From NCBI GenBank assembly GCA_021798795.1, contig JAJZBR010000004.1, forward strand, positions 1 through 45,110: DNA of 45,110 nucleotides, given 5' to 3'. Position 1 is the first letter of the stretch, and each line of letters begins with the position of its first letter. The translations under genes were made by a program, and so were the position numbers. The notes beneath the pieces were generated by a model, which ran no database searches, was not told where the DNA came from, and worked only from the letters and a program-made list of their open reading frames with translations. Positions 19,204 to 27,060 of this stretch are shown here, one piece after another. This DNA is from Pseudomonadota bacterium (GTDB lineage Bacteria; Pseudomonadota; Gammaproteobacteria; JAKAQQ01).

Positions 19204-19209
19204 ATTGTA
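19204..19209 (-). promoter_or_regulatory. Candidate -10 box of pckG
   Basis: TACAAT on the minus strand lies about 80 bases upstream of the pckG ATG at 19125. The -35 region is poor. It supports the shorter start of pckG. Confidence 0.35.
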
Positions 19210-19264
19210 CCGGATTCAGGGGTTCGACTGCGTGCTCTGTTAACATGATGACGAGTTGGGACGG

Positions 19265-21217
19265 ATGGTCGTGGCATCCATGCACTGGTCAGATTACCTG
19301 GGCCGAACCGGCCTTCTGTCGACGGTGCTTGACGACTTTCAATTTCGCGATGCGCAGAACCAGCTGGCCGAGGCAGTGGCTCGAGCCTTAAAGGAGAAGT
19401 CCATTTTAGTGGCAGAGGCGGGAACCGGCGTCGGAAAAACATACGCCTATCTCATTCCCACTCTGGCGAGCGGGCATCGGTCCGTCATTTCGACTGGAAC
19501 GATCGCATTACAGGATCAGCTGTATGAGCGGGACATCCCCCGGATCTCGCGCATCATGGGTAAACCGATGCGCACCGCGCTGCTCAAGGGGCGGGCCAAC
19601 TATATCTGTTTGCAACGCTATGAAATGGACCGACTACAGCCTGGATTCGCCCCGATCGAACGGGGCAGCGATGAACGCCGTCGTAGAATGGATTCGTGGG
19701 TCGAAGAGACGGCGACCGGTGATTTGTCCGAATGCCCCGTTGAGCTGGATGATCCGCTGGAGCGGAACCGCATCACCTCGACGACTGAGAACTGCTCGGG
19801 ACGGCGCTGTCCTTTCTACGAGCGTTGTTTTGTCGTCGATGCGCGCAGGCAGGCGCTTGAAGCCGATCTGATCGTAACCAATCACCATCTTCTTTTCTCT
19901 GACTGGCTGCTGCGTCAGGATGGATTCTCCCAGCTGCTACCGGAAGTTGACGCTTTCATTCTTGATGAGGCGCACCTACTGCCGGATTTGGCAACACGCA
20001 TGCTGACGGAAACCGTGACACAGATCGAGTTGGAGCGTGTACTGGCCAACCGGTCCTGGTCCGGCCTGTTGAATGCCGGATCCCAATCGGGTGTGACGCC
20101 ATGGGAGCGACTCGAAGAGGCATTTGCCTTCCTGGTCAGTCATGCAAGCGGACCTGCTGGTATCCTCGCCTGCGAAGAATGGCCAACCCGGATCCGGGAG
20201 AACCTCGAAGTCCTGGCTTCTGGTTTCGAGGCGCTTCTCAAGCGACTGGAGTCGGATCCCGAAGATGATTCGGGCCGGCTTGCGCAACGGAATCTCGTAC
20301 GCATGCAGAGCGTTCTCACGCGTGCGGCAGCGATCCGGCATCCGGAGAATACACCGGGCAGTCAATGGCCCTGGCTCGAATGGCTACCAGGGGGATTCAT
20401 GGTGCGTCTTGAGCCCGCAGATCCGGGTTATGGCTTACGCGAACTCATGCAATCACATGATGCTGCATGGATCATGACCTCAGGTTCACTCGGTATCAGT
20501 GGCGATCTATCCTATTTCCGGGAGCGCATGGCTCTTACCGAATGTTCAGAGATCATTCTGCCCAGCCCATTTGACTATCCTTCACAGGCATTGCTCTATA
20601 TGCCTGAGACACTTCCGGACGTTGACGATCCCGATTACGTGAATGCGTTCACGGCGCTTGCCGTGCGCCTGATTGCTTCAAATCCGGGTGGTACGTTCCT
20701 GTTGTTCACGAGTCATCGATCCCTTGCCCGGGCGCATGCCCTGATCGATGGTGCAGTGGGATCGCGCCCGCTGCTGGTTCAGGGCCTGGCCTCCAAATAC
20801 CGCCTGCTTGAGCGATTCCAGATGGAGGCTCCTGCCGTTCTGCTCGGCACACATAGCTTCTGGGAGGGGGTGGACGTCAAAGGTCTTGCGCTTTCGCTGG
20901 TCATGATCGACCGCTTGCCGTTCGCCGCGCCAAGTGACCCTCTGGTCTATCGGCGGATCGAGGCGCTCAAGCGCATGGGGCGGGATCCGTTTCGTGATTA
21001 TCAACTGCCGAAAGCTGTTTTGACCTTGCGCCAGGGGGCGGGGCGCCTGGTGCGGCACGAAGCTGATTTTGGCGTAGTCGTTGTGGGCGATCGGCGTCTC
21101 ATCGAACGCGGCTATGGATCCGTTTTCCTATCGAGCCTGCCACCCATGACCCGTGTCCACGACGAGCATGCGGTCGCAGACTTTCTTGAGAATCATGGCC
21201 AGATGGCTCGCCATTGA
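19265..21217 (+). CDS. yoaA: ATP-dependent DNA helicase, DinG/YoaA family
   Basis: This ~650-residue XPD-like superfamily 2 helicase has Walker A EAGTGVGKT (~51-59), DEAH (~234-237), and four cysteines (about 115, 177, 182, 188) placed to bind a 4Fe-4S cluster. The C-terminal part carries the helicase motifs HSFWEGVDVKG and LRQGAGRLVR. Such enzymes unwind DNA with 5'-3' polarity in repair and at stalled forks. The start is uncertain: TTG 19256, ATG 19265 or ATG 19280. The next gene, tsaB, overlaps its end by 23 bases, so the two are probably co-translated. Confidence 0.92.
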   Translation: MVVASMHWSDYLGRTGLLSTVLDDFQFRDAQNQLAEAVARALKEKSILVAEAGTGVGKTYAYLIPTLASGHRSVISTGTIALQDQLYERDIPRISRIMGKPMRTALLKGRANYICLQRYEMDRLQPGFAPIERGSDERRRRMDSWVEETATGDLSECPVELDDPLERNRITSTTENCSGRRCPFYERCFVVDARRQALEADLIVTNHHLLFSDWLLRQDGFSQLLPEVDAFILDEAHLLPDLATRMLTETVTQIELERVLANRSWSGLLNAGSQSGVTPWERLEEAFAFLVSHASGPAGILACEEWPTRIRENLEVLASGFEALLKRLESDPEDDSGRLAQRNLVRMQSVLTRAAAIRHPENTPGSQWPWLEWLPGGFMVRLEPADPGYGLRELMQSHDAAWIMTSGSLGISGDLSYFRERMALTECSEIILPSPFDYPSQALLYMPETLPDVDDPDYVNAFTALAVRLIASNPGGTFLLFTSHRSLARAHALIDGAVGSRPLLVQGLASKYRLLERFQMEAPAVLLGTHSFWEGVDVKGLALSLVMIDRLPFAAPSDPLVYRRIEALKRMGRDPFRDYQLPKAVLTLRQGAGRLVRHEADFGVVVVGDRRLIERGYGSVFLSSLPPMTRVHDEHAVADFLENHGQMARH

Positions 21218-21851
21218 CTATGGCCAAGAGGCCGCAACGATCGCTCTTGGCGATGGAGAGACGATCGTTCGCGAACGCGAATGGCCAGCCCGACAGGCGT
21301 CCGAGAACGGAATCATTGAGATTGGCCGATTACTCGCGGAGACAGGCACGACAAGGGCGAATCTGGATGCCTTGGCATGGATTTCAGGTCCAGGAAGTTT
21401 CACAGGTCTTCGGATTGCTGCTGCGACGATTCAGGGTTTGGCCTGGGTATGGGATAAACCGGTTGCCTCGATTCCCCATCTCGCGATTCTGGCATATACC
21501 TGTCGAAAGCCTGTCGGGCGCGTGCCCGTCTGTGCTTGCCTGGATGCGCGTATGCACGAGCTCTACTGGGCTTGCTACCATATTTCCGAAGGAATCTGGC
21601 CTGAGGGGTTGATCCGGGTTGGATCTGCATCCGATGTCCGCTTGCCGGCTGGTGATTGGACCGGAGTAGGCGATGTGCTTGACCGGCCGGAATCCAGGCC
21701 GTTCAGGGATCAGATGGCACAAGTCGAACTCCGGCCGCCGGTACGAGCGGGTACACTCCTGCCTCTGGCTGAACTCGCCTTCCGGAGCGGACGGATGGGA
21801 AACGCCCAGGCGGTGATTCCGCTTTATATCCGCGACAAAGTCGTGCGGTGA
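21195..21851 (+). CDS. tsaB: TsaB, tRNA threonylcarbamoyladenosine biosynthesis protein
   Basis: This 218-residue ASKHA-fold protein begins MARWLAIDYG, the usual TsaB nucleotide-fold start, and has the conserved GPGSFTGLRIAAATIQGLAW segment (typically SFTGLRIG). TsaB acts with TsaD and TsaE to make t6A37 in tRNAs reading ANN codons. The ATG at 21195 lies inside the end of yoaA; the open frame extends to 21153, but the product would then begin with extra residues unlike the family. Length is normal (E. coli 231). Confidence 0.92.
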   Translation: MARWLAIDYGQEAATIALGDGETIVREREWPARQASENGIIEIGRLLAETGTTRANLDALAWISGPGSFTGLRIAAATIQGLAWVWDKPVASIPHLAILAYTCRKPVGRVPVCACLDARMHELYWACYHISEGIWPEGLIRVGSASDVRLPAGDWTGVGDVLDRPESRPFRDQMAQVELRPPVRAGTLLPLAELAFRSGRMGNAQAVIPLYIRDKVVR

Positions 21852-21856
21852 GTGGT

Positions 21857-21890
21857 TCGTCACCTGCCTGTCATGTGAACAAGTTATGAT
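21857..21890 (+). promoter_or_regulatory. Pho box and promoter upstream of phoB
   Basis: Two PhoB half-sites, TCGTCAC (21857-21863) and CTGTCAT (21868-21874), start exactly 11 bases apart; the second is a perfect match to the Pho-box repeat and the first keeps the GTCA core. A -10 box TATGAT (21885-21890) begins 10 bases after the second half-site, the normal geometry of PhoB-activated promoters, where the Pho box replaces the -35. This implies autoregulation of phoBR. Confidence 0.68.
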
Positions 21891-21920
21891 AGGCAAGAGC
21901 AGAAATTAGGGCCCCCTTCT

Positions 21921-22646
21921 GTGGAAAGTGGCCAGATTCGTATCCTCTTGGTCGACGATGACGCTGGCGTACGCGAGATGCTGTCATTGACCCTTCGTCG
22001 TGCGGGATTTTATGTGGTTGCGGCGCGTGATGTGCGCGCGGCCCAGGAATCCATGGGAGAGGGTTTGCCCGATCTCGCCATACTGGACTGGATGATGCCT
22101 GTGGTGAGCGGCTTGGAATATGCGCGACAGCTTCGACGTGATGAGCTCACGCGGGAAATACCGATTATTCTGCTTACGGCGCGTGGGGAAGAAGACGATA
22201 AACTGAGAGGATTTGAGAGTGGCATCGACGATTTTGTGACCAAACCCTTTTCGGCCAAGGAACTTTTGGCGCGGACACAAGCCCTGCTGCGGCGGAGCCG
22301 CCTCCATGATGATAATGGCTGTTTGCGCCTGGGGGAGCTCACCTTGGATCTTAGAACCTGCGAGGTTTTTTTTGGCGAGGTACCGATTCACCTCGGTCCA
22401 ACCGAGTTTCGCCTGCTTAAGTATTTCATGTCTCACCCCAATCACGTCCATAGCCGCTCCCGGATTCTGGATCATATCTGGGGGGTCGGGAAGCCGATTG
22501 ACGAACGGACTGTCGATGTCCACGTTGGACGTTTGCGCAAATCGCTTGAACCATTTGGCGTCGGTCGGTGGATCGAGACCCAGCGTGGCAATGGTTACCG
22601 TTTACGCATATCCGGCTCGACGCGAAAGGAACGTCAGAACCCATGA
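21921..22646 (+). CDS. phoB: PhoB phosphate response regulator
   Basis: This 241-residue OmpR-family regulator has a receiver domain (D12-D14 pocket, phospho-acceptor D56 in AILDWMMP, K in TKPFSAKELLAR) and a winged helix (LGPTEFRLLKYF, VDVHVGRLRKSL, GNGYRL). The WMMP and SGLEYARQLRR segments match PhoB. The GTG start follows the Pho-box promoter. Its stop overlaps the phoR start (ATGA). It activates the Pho regulon in low phosphate. Confidence 0.95.
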   Translation: MESGQIRILLVDDDAGVREMLSLTLRRAGFYVVAARDVRAAQESMGEGLPDLAILDWMMPVVSGLEYARQLRRDELTREIPIILLTARGEEDDKLRGFESGIDDFVTKPFSAKELLARTQALLRRSRLHDDNGCLRLGELTLDLRTCEVFFGEVPIHLGPTEFRLLKYFMSHPNHVHSRSRILDHIWGVGKPIDERTVDVHVGRLRKSLEPFGVGRWIETQRGNGYRLRISGSTRKERQNP

Positions 22647-23947
22647 AGTGGGCCTGGATCAAGGAGATTGCCTGGTTTCTGGCGGGCTTGGCTCTGGCCC
22701 TTTTGGGTTGGGCCTTTTGGGGGCATCCGGTTCCGATATTCCTGGTCTGGGTTGTCCTGCTTCTGGGCCGCCATTATCGCCAGCTGGCACACTGGCTCGC
22801 CTGGTTAGGTGATCCGGAACAGGAGATGCCAGAGGGAACGGGTATCTGGGGAGGGGTCGCCCATGCCGTCCGCTGGCGCATGCGGTCGTGGCGGGGGGCC
22901 CGATTTGAACTCCAGTCACGGACCGATCTGGAGCAAGCGCTTCTCTCAGCCTGGCCTGATGCGGTTCTGGTTATGGATCGCGTGGGTCGCCTCGTGCGAT
23001 TCAACATGCGCGCCGAAGAGCTTTTGGGTTTGGACCCGCATCAGGATATCGGCCAGTTTGTGGGAAATCTGCTCCGCAATCCTGCCCTGATCAGCCTGAT
23101 TCGTACGCCAAACGCTCAGCGGCCGGTTGAAATTCCGTCTCCACGCAATGAAGAGCAGATTCTCGAGGTCGCGGTGGCTCCTTGTGAGCCGAGTGGGATG
23201 ATCATGTGGGTTCGTGATGTGAGTGCCCAAAAGCAGGCAAAACAGCAGGGACGTGACCTGGTGGCGAATGCTTCTCACGAGCTCAAAACGCCGCTCACCG
23301 TTTTAACCGGTTATTTGGAAATCCTCCTGGAGGAGGAGTCGATTCACCCTGAGCACAAACAAATACTGACCGAAATGCAGCGTGAGACCGGGCGGATGAA
23401 GGCGCTTGTGACCCACTCCCTCGAGCTTGTGCGGCTTGAGACGAGCGGAGAACGGGCACCTTATGAACGAGTGCTGATCCAGGTGATTCTGGACCGTGTG
23501 AAGCAACGCACCGATCTCCTGGATCGGGGACAGAGAGAGGTGATCTTAAAAGTTGATCCTGCGTTGGTCGCAATCAGGGGATCGGATACTGAACTCACGA
23601 GTGCCTTCTGGAATCTGGTTGACAATGCGCTGAAGTTTACGAAGCCGGGTGGTCATATTGTCATCGAATGGCAAGCGGAAAACGGAAGCGGCGTGTTTCG
23701 GGTATCTGATAACGGGATCGGCATCCCCCCGCAACGGGTCAGCCGAATCACTGAACGTTTTTATCGGGTCAATACCCACCTCGAAGATGGTGTCATCGGA
23801 TCGGGCCTGGGTCTTGCGATTGTTGAAACCGTACTCAAACGGCACCAGGCGAGACTCGAATGTCAGAGTCAAATGGGACAGGGCAGTACTTTCAGCTGCT
23901 ACTTTCCTCCGGAACGGGTCGAGAGGGCGACCGGGGAGGGCGGGTGA
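22643..23947 (+). CDS. phoR: PhoR phosphate-sensing histidine kinase
   Basis: The 434-residue PhoR has two short N-terminal membrane helices (~8-26, 29-43) with almost no periplasmic loop, as in E. coli PhoR. A charged linker, a PAS domain (~100-195), the H-box NASHELKTPLTVL (His212) and an HATPase domain (N box WNLVDNALKFT, G1 SDNGIGIPP, G2 GSGLGLAI) follow. It autophosphorylates and activates PhoB when phosphate is scarce. The ATG at 22643 overlaps the phoB stop; AAGGA lies 12 bases upstream. Confidence 0.95.
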   Translation: MKWAWIKEIAWFLAGLALALLGWAFWGHPVPIFLVWVVLLLGRHYRQLAHWLAWLGDPEQEMPEGTGIWGGVAHAVRWRMRSWRGARFELQSRTDLEQALLSAWPDAVLVMDRVGRLVRFNMRAEELLGLDPHQDIGQFVGNLLRNPALISLIRTPNAQRPVEIPSPRNEEQILEVAVAPCEPSGMIMWVRDVSAQKQAKQQGRDLVANASHELKTPLTVLTGYLEILLEEESIHPEHKQILTEMQRETGRMKALVTHSLELVRLETSGERAPYERVLIQVILDRVKQRTDLLDRGQREVILKVDPALVAIRGSDTELTSAFWNLVDNALKFTKPGGHIVIEWQAENGSGVFRVSDNGIGIPPQRVSRITERFYRVNTHLEDGVIGSGLGLAIVETVLKRHQARLECQSQMGQGSTFSCYFPPERVERATGEGG

Positions 23948-24059
23948 GGTCTATCGCGTTCGTGAATGTCGGAACCTTTGGTCGTCCGGGGAGTCCGACT
24001 CTTGGATGGCCTCATCACGGCATTTCCCCGGATGCGGACCGGTTACTGTCACGAGCCTA

Positions 24060-24088
24060 CCCCGGATGCTTCATCCGGGGTTTTTTTT
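24060..24088 (+). terminator. Rho-independent terminator after phoR
   Basis: CCCCGGATG (24060-24068) and CATCCGGGG (24072-24080) form a perfect 9-bp stem with a CTT loop, followed by eight Ts (24081-24088). It is the clearest intrinsic terminator in the window. It separates phoBR from olsBA. Confidence 0.9.
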
Positions 24089-24112
24089 CCCCGTTCGCTG
24101 ATGCTGACGTGC

Positions 24113-24118
24113 TATGAT
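24113..24118 (+). promoter_or_regulatory. Candidate -10 box upstream of olsB
   Basis: TATGAT lies 48 bases before the olsB ATG and just after the phoR terminator. No good -35 or clear Pho box is seen at the expected distance (CGCTGAT at 24096-24102 matches only 4 of 7 half-site positions). Confidence 0.35.
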
Positions 24119-24165
24119 CAGGCTTGGAAACGGTTGTATGAAGCGCTATCCGGGAGAGATCCGCA

Positions 24166-24987
24166 ATGACGATTGATCGGACAGTCTCCGAAACGCAATC
24201 CTCTGAATCGGAAGGCGAATCCGTCTCCCTGCCGCGTGGGGAAGCCGCGCTCGTGGTCGAATGGGCTCAAAGCGAGCAAACGATACGGGAAGCGCAGAGA
24301 CTCCGATGGGTCGTTTTTGCTGATGAACAGGGTGCTCGGATTCTGACTCCGGAGCCAGGATTCGACATGGATCCCCTGGATGCCTTCTGCCGCCATATCG
24401 TGGTACGTGATCTTCGTACGGGTCAGGTTGTGGCCTGTTCCCGGATCCTTTACGAAGAGGACGCCGACCGCGCGGGGGGATTCTATTCGGAAGGAGAGTT
24501 CGATCTCACCCTCATCCGCAAGGCTCCGGGGCGCACCATGGAGATGGGGCGGACCTGTGTCCATCCCGACTATCGCAAGACTGTTACCATCGGGCTCCTC
24601 TGGGCCGGAATCGCCCAGTACACGGCATTTCGCGAGTATGCCCGCATCATCGGTTGTGCCAGTATCCCGATGCGCCCTGATGCGGGAGCCAGCGCGCTGG
24701 CTGCCTACGATTACCTCATGGCCCGTTGTCCGTCCTCCGAGGACCAGCGGGTGATTCCTCGGCATCCGTTGCCGGGGGGCCTGGTCGCCGCTGCCGAGCC
24801 CAAGGTGCCCCCTTTACTCATGGCCTATGTGCGCTATGGGGCAGTTGTCTGTGGACCGCCTTGCTGGGACCCGGGTTTTGATACTGCCGATCTCCTCATG
24901 ATGCTACCTGCGGAAAATGTCGGGCCCCGCTACCTGCGGAGGTATGTTGAACGCAGAAAACGCGATCCGAATGGCCGTGATGGATAA
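24166..24987 (+). CDS. olsB: Ornithine N-acyltransferase (lyso-ornithine lipid synthase), OlsB-like
   Basis: This 273-residue GNAT-fold protein resembles the OlsB family, which transfers a 3-hydroxyacyl group from acyl-ACP to ornithine. Typical segments are EAQRLRWVVFADEQGARI, DAFCRHIVVRD, VVACSRIL and MEMGRTCVHPDYRKTVTIGLLW. The next gene overlaps by 8 bases and encodes a PlsC-fold acyltransferase like OlsA, the enzyme of the second step. Together with neighbouring phoBR and phoU this supports ornithine-lipid synthesis under phosphate limitation. An alternative is another N-acyl amino-acid synthase of the same fold. Confidence 0.8.
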   Translation: MTIDRTVSETQSSESEGESVSLPRGEAALVVEWAQSEQTIREAQRLRWVVFADEQGARILTPEPGFDMDPLDAFCRHIVVRDLRTGQVVACSRILYEEDADRAGGFYSEGEFDLTLIRKAPGRTMEMGRTCVHPDYRKTVTIGLLWAGIAQYTAFREYARIIGCASIPMRPDAGASALAAYDYLMARCPSSEDQRVIPRHPLPGGLVAAAEPKVPPLLMAYVRYGAVVCGPPCWDPGFDTADLLMMLPAENVGPRYLRRYVERRKRDPNGRDG

Positions 24988-25807
24988 TGTGACCCGAGAA
25001 GTGGTGCGTCTGGCACGCATGCCAGCCATCATTGTATGGCTGTTTGTCGGAATCGGATTGTCCACCCTCGTGGCCTTGTCTGGTTTCTGGGAGCAGCGGC
25101 AACGCCGCCTGCGCATCCGGGTTGCGGATTACTGGCTGTCTGGAGCGCTTCGGTTCATCGGCGTACATGTCCGGATTGTAGGTCAGGTGCAACCCGGTTC
25201 CGTGCTGTTTGCATCCAACCACGTGAGTTGGCTCGATATTTTGGCTCTCTCCTCCGTCTGTCGCGCGCGATTTGTTTCGAAGGCAGAAGTGGGGCGTTGG
25301 CCTTTGCTGGGATGGTTCGCCAAGGAAGGGGGTACGGTCTTTATCCGTCGGGGCGATAACTCGAGTTTTACGGCGGTTGTTGAACACATGCGAGTGGAAC
25401 TGGCACAGGGCGAGCGCCTCATCTTCTTCCCGGAAGGTACGACCAGCGAGGGTCACACACTGAGACGCTTCCGATCCCGTCTTTTTGCAGCCGCGTGTGA
25501 GCCGGGTGTTTGGGTGCAACCGGTCGGATTACGCTATACCGGTGAGGGACGCGGAGCTGACAGGATTCCCTTTGTTGGCGATGAAACAATTTTTGCAAAT
25601 CTTTGGCGGATTCTCGTGCTTCGCTCAGTCGAAGTGGAGATGGTTTTTTTTGAACCTATCCTCGGTGCCTCGCATACTCCAAAGGAGCTTGCCCAGGCCT
25701 CTGAGAAGCGAATTAGCGTCTGGCTGCAACGATCCATTGTGCGCCCGCTTGTGGCAGCCACCAGTTGCTCCAAACCCGAGAAGACAACCGATGTGCTCGA
25801 CTATTGA
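24980..25807 (+). CDS. olsA: Lyso-ornithine lipid O-acyltransferase (PlsC fold), OlsA-like
   Basis: This ~275-residue membrane-associated acyltransferase has an N-terminal hydrophobic helix (~14-35), the catalytic NHVSWLD (H81, D86), FIRRGD, and FPEGT (150-154). PlsC-fold proteins acylate either lysophosphatidate or lyso-ornithine lipid; the direct coupling to olsB favours the latter, though dual activity is known in the family. The ATG at 24980 overlaps olsB by 8 bases. In-frame ATGs at 24971, 24944 and 24917 are alternatives, and none has an ideal ribosome-binding site. Confidence 0.8.
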   Translation: MDNVTREVVRLARMPAIIVWLFVGIGLSTLVALSGFWEQRQRRLRIRVADYWLSGALRFIGVHVRIVGQVQPGSVLFASNHVSWLDILALSSVCRARFVSKAEVGRWPLLGWFAKEGGTVFIRRGDNSSFTAVVEHMRVELAQGERLIFFPEGTTSEGHTLRRFRSRLFAAACEPGVWVQPVGLRYTGEGRGADRIPFVGDETIFANLWRILVLRSVEVEMVFFEPILGASHTPKELAQASEKRISVWLQRSIVRPLVAATSCSKPEKTTDVLDY

Positions 25808-25819
25808 GATGCTTGCCAC

Positions 25820-26554
25820 ATGAATCAGTTTCCAATCGGTGAACATATCTCGCAGGAGTTCAACACGGAACTGGGTGGGTTGAGACGCCAGTTGCTCACG
25901 ATGGGTGGGCTTGTGGAACAGCAAATCACCGATGCGCTCAAGGTGCTTCGTGACGGAGATAGCCAGCTCGCGGAAAAGCTGGATCATGCTGATCAAGAGA
26001 TCAACCAGCTTGAGATCGCACTCGATGAAGCGGGCAGTCATATTTTGGTTCGCAGGCAACCGGCAGCAAGTGATCTGCGGCTGATTTTTGCCATCTTGAA
26101 GGCCAGTTCCGATCTTGAACGTGTGGGTGACGAAGCCTCTAAGATCGGACGATTGTTTTTGTCGTTACCCGTACAAGAGCGTGACCCGACGGGGTTCCAC
26201 GAGGTTCTCCGGCTCGGAGAGGCTGCGCACAGCATTATTCATGGTGCGCTCGACGCGTTTGCTCGAATTGATGCCAATGCGGCACTGACCATCCTTCGGG
26301 AAGATTTCCGGATTGATCGGGACTACGAGAGTTTTATTCGGCAGTCGATCACCTACATGATGGAGGATCCAAGAACCATCCGGCGCGTTTTCAACAGTCT
26401 CTGGATCGGCCGGTCGATGGAACGGATGGGCGACCATGCCAAAAATATCTGTGAATATGTGATCTATCTGGTCTATGGCAAGGATGTGCGTCATGTCCGC
26501 ACGGACGAGATTGAAAAGCTGATGCGCTCACCCCCTTCTCCTCATTCCGGATAA
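25820..26554 (+). CDS. phoU: PhoU phosphate signalling protein
   Basis: The 244-residue protein has the PhoU double three-helix-bundle pattern, with metal-binding motifs ASSDLERVGDEASKIG in the first half and RSMERMGDHAKNICEY in the second. PhoU represses PhoR signalling when phosphate is plentiful and adjusts phosphate uptake. The gene starts 12 bases after olsA, so it is probably in the same transcript. pstSCAB, its usual neighbours, are not here. Confidence 0.96.
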   Translation: MNQFPIGEHISQEFNTELGGLRRQLLTMGGLVEQQITDALKVLRDGDSQLAEKLDHADQEINQLEIALDEAGSHILVRRQPAASDLRLIFAILKASSDLERVGDEASKIGRLFLSLPVQERDPTGFHEVLRLGEAAHSIIHGALDAFARIDANAALTILREDFRIDRDYESFIRQSITYMMEDPRTIRRVFNSLWIGRSMERMGDHAKNICEYVIYLVYGKDVRHVRTDEIEKLMRSPPSPHSG

Positions 26555-26558
26555 CGCC

Positions 26559-27053
26559 ATGTTTAGGCGATTTCTGAATCTCTTGGGTTTTATTGCGTGT
26601 ACAGCGCTTCTTGGATATGCATACTACCTTCAATATGCACAAGGGCTCGTGCCTTGCCCCCTTTGTATCCTGCAACGTATCTTCATGGCCTGCCTGGGGC
26701 TGCTCTTCCTTTTCGCAACGATACAGGATGCCGGGCGCTGGGGAAACCGTCTCTACGGCCTGTTGATGATTCTGGTCGGATTTTTGGGGGCATCCGTTGC
26801 CATGAGGCAGATCTGGATCCAGTACTTTACCAGCCAACCCCCTACCTCCTGTGCGGCGGGATTCGGGTGGATGTTTCGTCATCTGCCTCCCATAGAAGCG
26901 TTGCAGCTGACGTTGGCAGGCAGTGGGAGCTGCGCGGCGATTCCCTGGACATTCCTCGGACTCAGCATGCCGGTATGGGTTTTCATCGCCTTCGTGCTTC
27001 TGGCCAGCATCGGGAGCTGGGTCAACTTCAAGGCTGCACGAAAAACGGCATGA
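26559..27053 (+). CDS. dsbB: DsbB disulfide bond formation protein
   Basis: The 164-residue inner-membrane protein has four transmembrane helices and both cysteine pairs needed to reoxidise DsbA with quinone: C33/C36 in VPCPLC, and C98/C125 in the second periplasmic loop. It starts 4 bases after the phoU stop, so it is probably transcribed with it. It is convergent with dapE, 7 bases away, without a visible terminator. Confidence 0.95.
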   Translation: MFRRFLNLLGFIACTALLGYAYYLQYAQGLVPCPLCILQRIFMACLGLLFLFATIQDAGRWGNRLYGLLMILVGFLGASVAMRQIWIQYFTSQPPTSCAAGFGWMFRHLPPIEALQLTLAGSGSCAAIPWTFLGLSMPVWVFIAFVLLASIGSWVNFKAARKTA

Positions 27054-27060
27054 TGCACGA

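Noticed and set aside
24085-24110. Possible Pho box before olsB
   Set aside because: Only one poor half-site (4 of 7 matches) at the required distance from the -10; no second half-site.
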